The notes beneath the pieces were generated by a model. It did not search any database and had not been told where the DNA came from. It worked only from the letters and a program-made list of their open reading frames with translations. From Carettochelys insculpta (lineage: Eukaryota; Chordata; Testudines; Carettochelyidae): a stretch of DNA of 64,000 nucleotides. The stretch spans positions 8,204,001 through 8,268,000 of the forward strand of contig NC_134167.1 in NCBI RefSeq assembly GCF_033958435.1. Direction: 5' to 3'. The stretch's first letter is position 1. Each line of letters begins with the position of its first letter. Both the position numbers and the translations under genes were made by a program. Shown here in pieces: positions 1 through 10,907 of the stretch.

Positions 1-2049
1 AATAGTGCTCAATAAGTGCAAAGTTTCTGCCATCCCTGAGCTCACCTTACGGTGCCTGCATTACAGTTTGACTGCCCCACTTGACACTGGAGCCATAAGC
101 GAGAGCCCCTCAGAGCTCCCCCATCTCCTTGAGAGAGTGAAAAAACACCTTGAGAAGAGCAGCCCTAACCCAAGACCTGAGTCAAACAGAGAGCAGGAGG
201 GGAACAGGCACAGAGTGGGAAAGTGGCAAACTGGGAATGGAATCCACCCCCCTAGTTCCCAGGCCAGTCCCCTACGCACGAGACCAACTACTTGGTTCCT
301 TGCCAGCTTCCTCTTCTCATCTATAGCACTAGAGCAATTTTTGAGAACTGTGCATAGCCACCTTCCCAGCGCAAATGTTGCTGCTACAACCCAGCTTCCC
401 TGGGCCATGTCTGCATTCGCACCTGACTAGTGGGGGATTCCCATCCCCTGGGGCTCCTTGCACCTGGTCTTCCAGCTGCTGTCTTCACCTGCCCTGGAGC
501 ATGGGTTTCCTTGTTACACGGCAGAGAGAGGAGCCAGGTGCTGCTGGACATGCCAGGAGAAATAACCTTAACACCGTAGGCCAGGAGGGCTAGCAAGTCG
601 CAGGAATTTCCCCTGCCCACCGCCAGGGCAAAGCTTCTGGGCTGTGGGAGGGGCAGCTCTGCTATGGACTCCTACCTCAGGGCAAGTGAGGAGCAAACAG
701 CCCCTAGCGACTGTTCTCTGTCCCCTCCAGGGGTCTGGTCCAGCTCACTCCTCTTTGCACCAGCCCCTGGACACAGCTGCCAACATTAGCCATGCGCTGC
801 CTGGGCCTGCCTGCCTCCAGCCTCTGCAAACAAACCCTAGCAATGCTATGTTAAGCCATAGGCCCTTTTGCCTCTACAGGGCCCAACCTTCAAAAGCAAG
901 TCCCAGCAGCCTGTTACTGGGCAGCACTTCTGCAGCCCCACGATGGGCTCTGCTAAGTGCTCTGGGAGCCCTGGCTCCATGGGACCAGCTGGGAAATCCT
1001 GCCTTGCGGGGGGAGGGGGGGAGTGTCCTGCTGAGCCAGAGCGAGTTCTTGCAGCACAACTTTCCTTTCCTGCCAGACAGGGAGAGTTCTAATGCTCCAT
1101 GACCGTGTGTCAAGGCCCCACCCCAGCAGCAGAGTCCCCCTGGCCAACACAGAGCACTTCTCCCCACCTCACACAGACTCTGCATTCCCCGGCCGCACCA
1201 TGCCGCCCATGGGAGCTGCGGGTCAGGGACAAAATGGGAGGGGCGTCCCTATCGCTTTGTGAAGGATATAGGAGGAAGAAGCCTGACAAGAGAGACAGTG
1301 GGAGGTGTCTGAGACAGACTCACCTAATGGTCAGAGCACAGGCCTGGGGGCAGTGTCATTCTAGGAGAGGCAGGGCCTGGGGTAACCCTCCTCAGCAGTC
1401 CAGCACAGGCTCCAAGTCAAACCATGCAGTGGATCAGGAGGGTGGCATGGCAGGGCACAGCAGGGCGGAGCAGGCTGCCGCTCCCCTGGCCTGCCCGATG
1501 AGTGGTGGTGGAGGGGAAGTGACCCCTGCTGCCTTCACAGACTGACCCTCGACCCCAGGTAACTCCCACTTCCCTCCCATCCATAGGACAGTTGGGGCAG
1601 CTGCTGCAGGACCCCCAAATGCATGGGGCCTGGGGTGGCCACTCCAGTTCATCCTATTGGTGGGATGGTTCTGCCTGGCAGCCCTGGGCTCAGTCAGTCC
1701 CGGACAGTCACTTCTGGGATGTGGACACCTGTCGCTATGGGCACGAGCCAGCCCCTGCTTGGCAGCCTGAGTGCAGAGGCTAAGGACTGCATCGACCATG
1801 GAGACAACTCCCCTCTGCCATTCCAGAGAGCCGCCAGCACTTGGACCCAGACCTCTGTGTGAGCAGCAGGGCCCTGCTTGGCATCATTTAACTTGCCAGG
1901 GCTGGGTCAGCCTTTGGCAGATACGGTCTCACCTGTGCAGGCCTCAGGACTGTGTGTGATGGAGCTGCCCACCTGCGGAGTGCCAGGCTCTGTTCGGGTC
2001 TGCCTGGGGAGCAGCCAGGCTCTGGAATTACCTGCAGCTGTCACGTGAA

Positions 2050-2386
2050 GGGTGACCAACCGTCCTGTATTGGGTGGGATGCCAAAAAGTGTCCAGATTT
2101 ATTTTTTAAAAGGGATGAATTGTCCCATATTTAGGCATTCGGGGGCGGGGGGGTGGGGGCGGGAGCGCCCCAGGCTGCTGCTTTCCTGGGGCTCTGCACC
2201 CACAATGCCCGTGGGCTGCTGCTGCCCTGGGGCTCCAGGGCCGGAGTGCCCACAGCTGCTGCTCCACTGGGGCTGGTGGGGAGGGGAGCACCGGCTCCCT
2301 GGGGCTTGGTGTAGCCAGGAAGTGCCGCCCCTGCGCCCCATCTCCCTGTCCCGTATTTGGGACAGGGGGACATGGGCGCCCTCACC
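2050..2386. mobile_element. MITE-like repeat with GC-rich core
   Basis: The left end reads GGGTGACCAACCGTCCTGTA and the right end, on the reverse strand, GGTGAGGGCGCCCATGTCCC followed by CAAATACGGGACAG, so the termini are imperfect inverted repeats (GGTGA..., then a GTCCTGTATTGGG / GTCCCAAATACGGG block). The core from 2140 to 2340 is very G+C-rich with repeated gctgctg and ggggctc. Class is not determined. Confidence 0.5.
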
Positions 2387-5300
2387 ATGTTTCCGGACGA
2401 AAGCGAGCTGGCAGCTTGCAGCTGATGGGGTCTGGTGCTTGAGCGGTCAGGCTGAGTGACGTGCAGCAGGAGAGCCTCCTGAATAACAATCCCAGCCCCC
2501 TCTCTGCTGCGCTCCTGTTTGAAAGGCCTTGATTGTTCTTTGCCTTTGGTGGAGAATCAGAGTCCCACAGCTGGTCACCCAGGGCAGGGTTCTCACCGCA
2601 GCTGGGCAGGAGTCTTTGGTGCTGCTGTCCTGGCGTGGCAGCATAGCTGTGAAAAGTCCACAGCGAAGGGCAGAGACAAGGCCCTGCATGCACAGGCACC
2701 GCTTCAGCCAGAGGTACAAATGCATTGCCCACGCGCACCGCCCCCAGGCACACCCACGCTTTTCCCAGAGCCAGGTGCAGAAGGGGAAGGCCGTATGAAA
2801 GGGCTTTCACCTCTCAAGCCGACTCTAAGCTCTCCCCTGGCATTAGGCACCAGCCCGGGGTCAGTCTCACCTTGCAGGCTCTCAGCTCCTGTGGGCTGCT
2901 TGCTGCCCATTAGCACTGGGCTGGAGCCACAGGTTCACTTCTGCCACTTCCTGCATTAGCTGTATCAGCAGCAGCCCCGCGGCTCTCCAGGAGCACAACG
3001 ATTTCCTCTGAGGAAGTAATTTGTGGCTGGAACGCGGCCCTGAGCTCACGCCAGACTGGAGTGCAGGAGCCCCGGAGCGTTTTCCACAGCGTTGCCAGGA
3101 GGGCTACGAGGCAGAGGTGAGGACCCAAAGCCGGGGGTTGTCACGAGGGCTCTGCAAGCAGAGCGCAGAGGAGAGAGACGGCAGTCGCACACACGTTTCA
3201 CTGACACAGAACCCACGCCTGTGCTGTGGTCACAACTGGCCAAGGGCAGCAATTCCCCCCAGGGAATTCCTGAGGCCTCTAATGTGGTGCAGACGCGGCA
3301 TTTGCTGTCCATTAACACTTAGTACACAGTAGCGCCCCAACTGGAGATCGGCCCTAACCCAATTTGCATCTTGTAGCATCACCTCTGACCTGGGCCAAGG
3401 CTCCCCACCCCACACCTCCACACCCTCCCACCCCACAGTGCAGATTCTTTTAGTCAAACATAGCTGCCAAATTATTTGGTTTCACCCCCCTCCAACCTGC
3501 TGTCAGAGGAGCAACCCCTTGTATTACAGTGCCTGGCCCCTTGCAGGATATCAGCCTCCCTCCATGTGTCCTCACACCCCTCCTGGCAGTTGCTGCGTAC
3601 AGCTAACGGGATGGGCAGGGGGCACAGGGTAGTTGGCATGCACCACCATGGACTGAGCCAAGCCTTTGGCCACGTAGAAGCAACCACAGGCTGTTTGGAA
3701 GGGGACCTCCCCAGCTGGAGTGGCCAATGACAAGAGTAGCCATCTTGGAATAGCAACCCTAGGCTACAACTCAGATGGCAAATGCTCCACTGGAAAAAAA
3801 CTGAAGTGTTTTACCCCAACCCCTGCCCATCACTTCTCCGAGGCCCTGCCCACACTCACAACATACGCTACTCCCATCGTTGGCTCTCATTCACTCACTC
3901 ATTTTCAACAGGCCAGTGCAGGGGGCCATGGTACAGAAGGGGTGAGGGCTCTGGCTGGGGGTGCATGCTCCGGGGTGAGGTCAGGGCTGAGGGGTTTGGG
4001 GTGCAGGAGGGGGCTCTGAGCTAGGAGTGCATAACAGGGTGGACTAATGGCTGCAGCACCTCCTGCAGGTCACACTGGGAATTTGCTCTGTTCCTCAGCA
4101 AGTCGTTCCCTCCTGGCTGGTGTCTTGTTCATCCTGACTCTCCCACGTCCTGGCCGTCTCAACCCACGCCTCTCCCTCGCCTGCAGCCCTCCGGCAGTGC
4201 CCACCACTCCATTCTCCCCGCTTCTGGGGGTCTCAGCAAGCCTCAGTCTTGGCACCTGCCTGAGCAGCCCCCTGTCATGCCAAAGCCTAGCCCCTTGCCT
4301 CAGGGCCCATCACAGCCTGTAAAGACCAGCCTCTACCGTGGCCAGGTGCAGGGCTGGGGGGACCCAAGCCCACCCACTTCCCTGGGGCACCATCTTGGCC
4401 CTTGTAATGAGGCCACAGCCTGGGAGGGATCAACCCAGAGCCTCTCAGCACTGCTCCCCCTAAGGCACGCCTCCCAGGCAACCAGTCCGGCACCTCTCTG
4501 CTCAGCACCCAGGGCTCTGCTGAGCTGCTCCTTATGAACAGGGCTGCCCCAGCCAGCTGCCCGCCAGTTGGCTACCTGATTGCTGCCCCACTACAGACAA
4601 AGACAAGGTGTTGGCCTATGGGAGGGGGCTCTGGGCTGGGGCAGGGGTTGGGTGTGGAGGTGAAATACTCAGAGCCCTCTCTGTGCACAGGGGCAGCAGG
4701 AACAGGCCGCTCCTGCATTGCCAAGGATAGGAGCTGTGGGTACCCACCGACTGTGTGCCCAGGTGGTGAGGGAGTGGGAGGCTGTGTCCAGGGGCTACTC
4801 CAGCCCCTCTCTCTAAACCCTGGTGTAGGCCCCTTGGTTTCAATGGCAGTGCATGCACAGACCTGGTCTTAATCCAGCATAGGGCCTTTGCGAGGTAACA
4901 GTTACCGAACAATTTCTGGTGAATTACACGCTCCCAGCAGCGAGCCATTCTCCCGCCTCCCTGCTCTGCCACCAGAACAGCTGCTAGGTACCAGTGCTAT
5001 ATTTGTTTGGGTTACTGCAAACCCTCCAGTTAACTAAACATACCGGAGTGTGGGTGGCCTGGGTCCAATGGAGATGGATAGCTGTCTGGGCCAGCTCCCT
5101 CGCTCTGATCTCGTTAGGCTGACCTAGCTCAGATGGCTGAGACGGGAAGCTTAAATGACTTAGCCGGCTTTAACAGCATCACACAGAAGGCAGAGCGACA
5201 AGACTTCAGCTCTCTATTGGGCCGAGGGGGCTCAGAGGGATGAAAAGGCCCAAGGGATGAATAGCCTGGACTTTGTTCCTGTCTTGCCAGTTAAATTGTT

Positions 5301-5879
5301 CTTGTAGAATTAGATTTTGGATCCTGAGTGTCAAGGTAAAATTACAAGTAAGTGTTGCTAACATAATTGGCAGCGAGACAATGTGCAATTCAGGGCTGAG
5401 AAAATCAGCCAGACCCTGGGCTAGGGCCAAGAGTTTGTCTGGGCTCAGTGCAGATAGAGGGCTTTAAAAAGAGAGAGAATTGGTGTGAGAATGAAATGCT
5501 AGATGCTAGGAGGAAAGAAGAACGTACAGTCGTGGGCAAAGTAACCTCTCCCCCCAGACCCGCAGTGACAAGCCTGTCCTGCCACCTACTTGCGTTAATC
5601 CACCCAGACAGCCACTCCATCTTCTGCTGCAGTCATTTTTCAAGGCAATTATGTATGCGCAGTCAGACTCCTAAATTAATTTGCAACGATAAAGGCAAGT
5701 CAGCCACACTGGCTTCCCATTACAGCACTGAGGGGAGAGGATGGGCTGCTGTTACCCCACCTGAAACTCAGGGGAGGCAGAAGTTAAGTATCCCAGTCTC
5801 TCTTGATGGTCACTCAATAACTAGTAGGACGTCTTCATGTTACCTTCCTGTTTGTGAGTCTGTTGATGGCTGACCAGCC

Positions 5880-6480
5880 CAGTTCTGGAGCTGCCAGAAG
5901 GGGTAGGTGTTGGTAGCTGTTGGAAGGGCGTGGGGCAGTTTTTGTCGCTTTTTTCTCTTTCTCCGCCTCTCCTGGTCTGCACTGTGGCGGGACCTCTCAA
6001 AATTGTGCCACCCCCTCAAGGATTACTGCTCTCCACTGGGAACGGTCCTGGGCAAGGTCCTCCCAAGCGTCAACACCGATGCTGCAACTTTTCGTGTGTG
6101 CCTTCAGCATGTCCTGATATTGCTTCCTTTGGCCCCCAGCGCTCCTCCGTCCTTCCTCCAACTCGGAAAACAGAAGCTCGTTTGGTTGGTGCTGATCAAA
6201 CATCCAGACTATATGACCAGTCCAATGAAGTTGTTGGTGAATGATAATGGCTTCAGTGCTGGTCATGTTCGACCCCTCCAGGATGCTAGTGTTCATGCGC
6301 CTGCCCTCCCAAGAGATACTTACGATTGTTCTGAGAGTGTGGATGATATTGTTTAAGTGCCTTCACGGACTGTGAACAATGTTGGGCTCTTCTGCCCCAT
6401 GGGGGAAGACTCCGCTTACTTTGGTAGCATCTTGGGCTGTCATGGTGACAGGCCGGTGAGGCACCTGAGTTCTGCTTCCT
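5880..6480 (-). mobile_element. Non-LTR retrotransposon reverse-transcriptase C-terminal relic
   Basis: The minus-strand frame at 5997-6296 reads EAIIIHQQLHWTGHIVWMFD, then NELLFSELEEGRRSAGGQRK and an end with DAWEDLAQDRSQWRAVILEG. This is the C-terminal region found after the reverse transcriptase of many animal LINEs (consensus LRWTGHVVRM...GQRKRYKD...W..LAQDRxxWR). Upstream similarity continues in another frame (SISWEGRRMNT), and a stop codon follows VAQF before a lysine/glutamate-rich tail, so it is a frameshifted, inactive fragment. The LINE clade cannot be fixed from this piece. Confidence 0.7.
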
Positions 6481-6669
6481 CACGCCCCACTTGTGCCCTT
6501 GCCTCGAAAAAACTAGCCGGCAAGCACTGGGTTGGTCATGGGGCAGCTAGGGAGAGCTGGTTATTATAAAAGTAGAATACATGTAAAAATTACATTGAGT
6601 TGGTTGCGTTCATCTTCCCCCAACTTGTCACATATCTCCTCTCATTCACAATGCAGAGCAGACAAGGGA

Positions 6670-6915
6670 TTTTTTAACAGGGAGGGTAATGAACTATTTC
6701 AACAACTTACCAACAGAGCAAAGCAGAGTCTTCATCATTCTGGAGCCTTTAAATTAAGACCGGATGTCTTTCAACAAATCCTTCTCTCGATCAACCACCA
6801 GCAATGGGTTGAATGCAGAAGGAATGTGGTGATGTTCTCTGCCCTGCGTGCTCCAGAAGCCCACCCAAGATGGCTGTCGTGTTCTTCTTCTGGCCTTAAA
6901 ATCCCTGATTCTTGG
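6670..6915 (+). mobile_element. CR1-type LINE 3' end fragment
   Basis: The sequence has the style of reptile CR1 3' tails: cagggagggtaatgaacta, then aacaacttaccaa, ttcatcattctggagccttt, aaattaagaccggatgtctt, and finally ttctggccttaaaatccctg. It is truncated at the 5' side and degenerate. Confidence 0.6.
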
Positions 6916-8112
6916 GTACGGAACAGGAGCTGGAGCTGTGAATTCCAGCTGGAGAAGACCTCCTGGCACTGATCTGATTGAGCTAGTGCACTAAAAATAC
7001 TGCAGCCAAGGCAGTGTGAGTAGTGGGAGCAGTGTGCCATCCCCAGTACGTTCCTTGTATCTCTGAAGGGACTGGATTCAGATAGCTATCCTAGCTCACA
7101 GCACTGTGGCTATCCACTGCTTTTAACATGTTAGCGTCATCTGAGCTAGCATGGGTATGTCTCCTATTGCTCCAGCTCCATACACTACAAAAATACACCC
7201 CTAAAAACCAAACTACAGGTGCCAAGGGCCTGCCAGACAAAGGGCAAGATCTGGGCCACTGTCCCTTTGTATTTGCACGTCTTAAGGCTCAGTTAATAGT
7301 GAAAACAGCATTTTTCAGTCTTGAGAAATAGCCAGCCCTCTCAGATTGATGGGGCAGGGATCAAAGCAGCTATTCAGTGCCTGCAAATCAGGTAGATATT
7401 CCCCCAGTGAGCTGTTAGCGCAAGCGAGTGGCGCTGCTGAAGTTGGGCCTGTATTAACATATTTAATCACCCTCATGGTAACCTCTGGTGGCTGGTGTGG
7501 TGATAGTGATAGCAGCAGGTTCTGATGATGTAAACACGATTCACATCTCCAAATGGCCCTGCCGAGCAACTCCCATGGAGAATGATGATTTACGCACATT
7601 TCCTGCCCCTCCGTTCCTGTCCCCCTGCCGCTCGGAGAGCGGTCAGGTTTCATCTAGCCCCGGGAGCCAGACATAAATCACTTGATTAAAAGCTCTACCT
7701 AATGTAAAGAGGAGGGGAGCAGAGCTTATCAATTTAATTTATGCAAGGAAATAGCAACAAACTGATGCTTTTAAAGGGGCGAGCGACTCCCCCAGAAAAC
7801 AGAATGGGTTTAAAAAGCAGGCGAGAGAGAGAGAACATGGAGCAGATGCCACCAGGCAGGCCAGGAGACATTCAATGAGAGCAGCTCAGATGCCCTGTGG
7901 GGTGGGCACCTGACAAAGGGGATCACCCCCAGAATTGACGACTCAAGCTGATAAGTGGAGTCCTTGGCTAGAAGGTGAAACCATCAGCTGGGAGCAGCAC
8001 CAGAGTTCAGGATTTGTTTTCAATGTACACATCCCAAGATGTGCAAGGCACGCAGACCTTGCGCCAGTGCAGTTAGAGTATGCACAGCCTTCAGCTTGGG
8101 CATGGTTTCTTA

Positions 8113-8390
8113 GGGTACGTCTAGACTCCACAGAAGATCAGCCTGGTCATAGCTGATCTTCCGGGCTTCAGTTTCATGCACATGGTAGAGATGTGAGAAA
8201 TCGAACTACCTGGGGTTGGCAGTCGACCCCTATACTCCTCAGTACCACGAGAAATAAGGGAGATCAATGGGAGAGTTCCTACTGTCAATCTCCCTCTGTG
8301 AAAACAGCCAAGTACGTTGATTCTAGCTACACAATTGTCAAAGCTAGAATTGCATATCTACGATCAACTTACCTGCCTAGTGTAGAGCTG
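8113..8390. mobile_element. MITE-like repeat (GGGTACGTCTAGAC terminus)
   Basis: The left end TTA|GGGTACGTCTAGACT has the form of a PIF/Harbinger-like terminus behind a TTA target. The right end (gcctagtgtagagctg) is a decayed inverted copy. The interior holds matching inverted pieces (agatcagcctggtcatagct / agctgatct). It is adjacent to the hAT-like element starting at 8405. Family assignment is inference. Confidence 0.45.
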
Positions 8391-8404
8391 CCTTCTGCCT
8401 AGAG

Positions 8405-8551
8405 CTGTGGCACACAACCAGTTCTGAAGCAGTAGCCACCATGAACTAGCTGCGTTATGCTGCAAATATATTTATTGTTCAAGCCAACAACCCACACTCA
8501 ACTGGCCAAATAGCCCCATGGGGCTAGTGTCTAGCATGTTGGACACAAGCG
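8405..8551. mobile_element. hAT-like short element, family B
   Basis: The ends are CTGTGGCACACAACC and, on the reverse strand, CGCTTGTGTCCAAC. Flanking 8-mers gcctagag (8397-8404) and gtctagag (8552-8559) match at 7 of 8 positions, as expected for a hAT target duplication. The interior (caactggccaaatagccc...ggctagtgt) matches the element at 47444-47596. Confidence 0.65.
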
Positions 8552-9219
8552 GTCTAGAGCCAGGGCTGGATCCCATGTTTGAAGGTTCTGCAGAAATGTT
8601 TGCTAGACCAGGCAGCCAGCTCCATCAGTCTCTTCCAGGAGCCTGAAGCTGTGACAGCCTCCATCTTGGGCAACACGTCGGGGATTGAACCAGAACCCTT
8701 CAGCATAAACACAAGGTGCTCCTGCTAGAATGAAACAACCAAGTCTCTACAATGGTGCTGTTAACAGCTTCTATCGTCTGTGGACAGCTGGGCCAGGGAG
8801 TCTATAACACGCTCACAACAGGGAGTGAATGCATGTGCCGAAAACTCCTGTGGCAGCCCCACCTTGGGCATATGCTATTGAAGGGGTCTCTCCATGCTCA
8901 GCAGGCCATAGTGGGGCACTCACTGGGAGAGACTCTTAACATCTGCACCAAGGCAGCTAGCTGGACAAGGACAGGGGAGCCTCCATCAGCTCCTGTTTGC
9001 TGGGGGAGGAGTTGGGGCTGAATTTGATAGCCAACAATTTTAAAAATCAAACTGTGATTTATGCAACAGTTTGAGGCTGAAGTTGCTAAACACACACTTC
9101 GTGCTCTCCTGAGTCCCTGTGTCCTGCACATTGTTAGGCAAGACGGAGACACCTTGTTTGCACAGCAGCACTGGTTTGCTAGGTGATTAATGCGCAAGTA
9201 GTGGCAAGACGGTCCCCAC

Positions 9220-9403
9220 CAGGGTTCCCTGGAAGCTGAGAGCTTGGACAGCAGCCCAGGGGAGAGTCAAGTGCCACCCAGCTGATTAGCAGAGCTTCCG
9301 CAGCCGGCAGCCTGTGTTTCTAGTGGTGGTGCACATCCACATATGCCTCGGTGCACATAAAATTTACTCTGCCCATAGATGGCAAAAATTAGAGGGAACT
9401 CTG
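9220..9403 (+). mobile_element. hAT-like short element, family A
   Basis: The ends are CAGGGTTCCCTGGAA and, on the reverse strand, CAGAGTTCCCTCTAA. The 7-mer tccccac flanks both sides (9213-9219 and 9404-9410). The interior landmarks agctgattagcagagc, gtggtgcacatcca and gtgcacataaaatttactct recur in the other family A copies. Confidence 0.75.
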
Positions 9404-9776
9404 TCCCCACCCAAGGTGCTTACAGTGGTGGCCACGTGGGGAGCTCAGCCTCTGCTGAGCCAGGGTCTTGCCACCCAGAATGCCAGGCCTGCCTTTTCTA
9501 ATGGTGTTGGGCTCACCCCGTCGCCAGCTCTTGGCCCACACCCACACGGGGGTTACTGAGCAGCGCTTGCCCCAAAGCGCATTCTTCCGCGGAGCCCAGC
9601 TGTCTTATTCTTTCCCCCGCGCCCCTGTGCCCTGTCCTGGGCTCTGTGTGCAAGTGGCTTATCGCCTTTCAAAGCCAAAGACAGAGGAGGGTGAGCTCAG
9701 CTTTTGAGCTGGAGAAAGGGCTCTGCATTTTCCAGCTCTGCACTTTCACCCGCCTGCTTCCAGCTGATGCACAGAG

Positions 9777-9792
9777 TGACTCATGACTCAGC
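9777..9792 (+). promoter_or_regulatory. Tandem AP-1 sites with an NF-E2/MARE extension
   Basis: TGACTCATGACTCAGC: two TGACTCA heptamers with no spacer. The second extends to TGACTCAGCA, whose reverse complement TGCTGAGTCA is an NF-E2/antioxidant-response-type site. It lies in a conserved-looking stretch about 6.7 kb beyond the FGFR1 stop codon. Function is unproven. Confidence 0.4.
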
Positions 9793-10629
9793 AATGCTGC
9801 ACTGAGCCTGATGACACCAGTTTCGCAGGCAGCAGCCAGATGTGAACGGCAGGCGCTCAGGCCCTGCAGGGACAGGCCCATCTGAAGCGCAGGCCCCGTT
9901 TTCAGGCAGTTTGGTAGGTTTTATCACCTCAAGGCTCTCAACAGCTGACATGCATTTCTCCGGCGTCAAACGATTTCTCAAGGCAGCGGGGTCAACTTTA
10001 AATCCAAGCCGGCTGTGGTAATGCTGAGCAAAGCAGGGTTGGTGCAGTATTCAGCGTCTCAAGAGAAGGGAAATCATGAGCGAAATGAAAGCTCGAGAAC
10101 AGTATCAACCTGATGATTGAAACAGCTGCAATTAAACCAGCATCACTGGAGAGCTTCAGGCCCCCTCAGACTGGAATCTGGGTTTGGGGTGTCTGCCAGC
10201 AGCTCTGCAGGCTGGGGACACACCCTAGCCCCAGTTCCTCCATCCTGTCCCTGTGGCTTCAGGAACGGCAGCTACGGAGCTCGACGGCAGGGAGCCTGGA
10301 ACACAATCTCCAGTCAAAGGACAGCCTCGCGTGGCAGAAGGCCACTGTGGATTTCTGCAGCTCACCGTGTACCCCCAAACCTGCCAAAGCACCTTCTGCT
10401 CCGAGAGAACTCAGTGGGTGACTGTGCTGGTTCACCCCACAAATACTGTGGCTGTGTCACACTCACCGCAGTTTGCAGCCCAGCAGACAAGGCTAGGAAC
10501 AGCTACAGCAGCAATGCAACAGCTGTTTCCCACGGCTGGGACAAAATGGAAGAGGGTGACAAGAGCTCCCTTGGGCGAGCAAAATGGGGGTCAGACCCTC
10601 TCAGTGGGGACTGAAATTTCCTAAGGGGG

Positions 10630-10907
10630 GTGCAGCATGATCAGCTGTGGGGTCTCAGGCTTATCCATCTCATTTAAAATGTTGAAATCTGTGTCTGGTT
10701 TTACATACGTGCATTCACATTTATCTACCGATTCATAAAGTTTTTACATTCTCCAGACTTATTTTCTTACACAAGCGTTTTTTTGTTTTTCCATATGAAT
10801 ATCACTGAAATTTCCAGCGGTTTGGGTTACTTTAGATGGCTGGGGAGACCGTGCTAATGGCTGGGACAAAAATTAGGGTTTGAAGTAAAAAGTTTGCTCA
10901 CCCCTAG
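10630..10907 (+). mobile_element. Dispersed repeat sharing sequence with 57417-57737
   Basis: Collinear with the repeat at 57.4-57.7 kb: shared blocks include gttgaaatctgt / gctgaaatctgt, acattcttattttcttaca-type text, atatgaatatcac / atatgaagatcac, gctgggacaaaaattagggt-type text, and the terminus aaaaagtttgctcacccct. That terminus is typical of hAT-like elements. No target duplication was identified. Confidence 0.6.

Noticed and set aside
1320..1440. tRNA-derived SINE head (ggtcagagcacaggcctggg)
   Set aside because: The similarity to a tRNA A-box type SINE head is too short, and no B box at the expected spacing was seen.
10117..10614. Plus-strand open frame of 165 codons, considered as a LETM2 or other neighbour exon
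   Set aside because: No LETM-domain residues or other recognisable family pattern, and the frame is Ser/Gly/Pro-biased as expected of GC-rich non-coding DNA.
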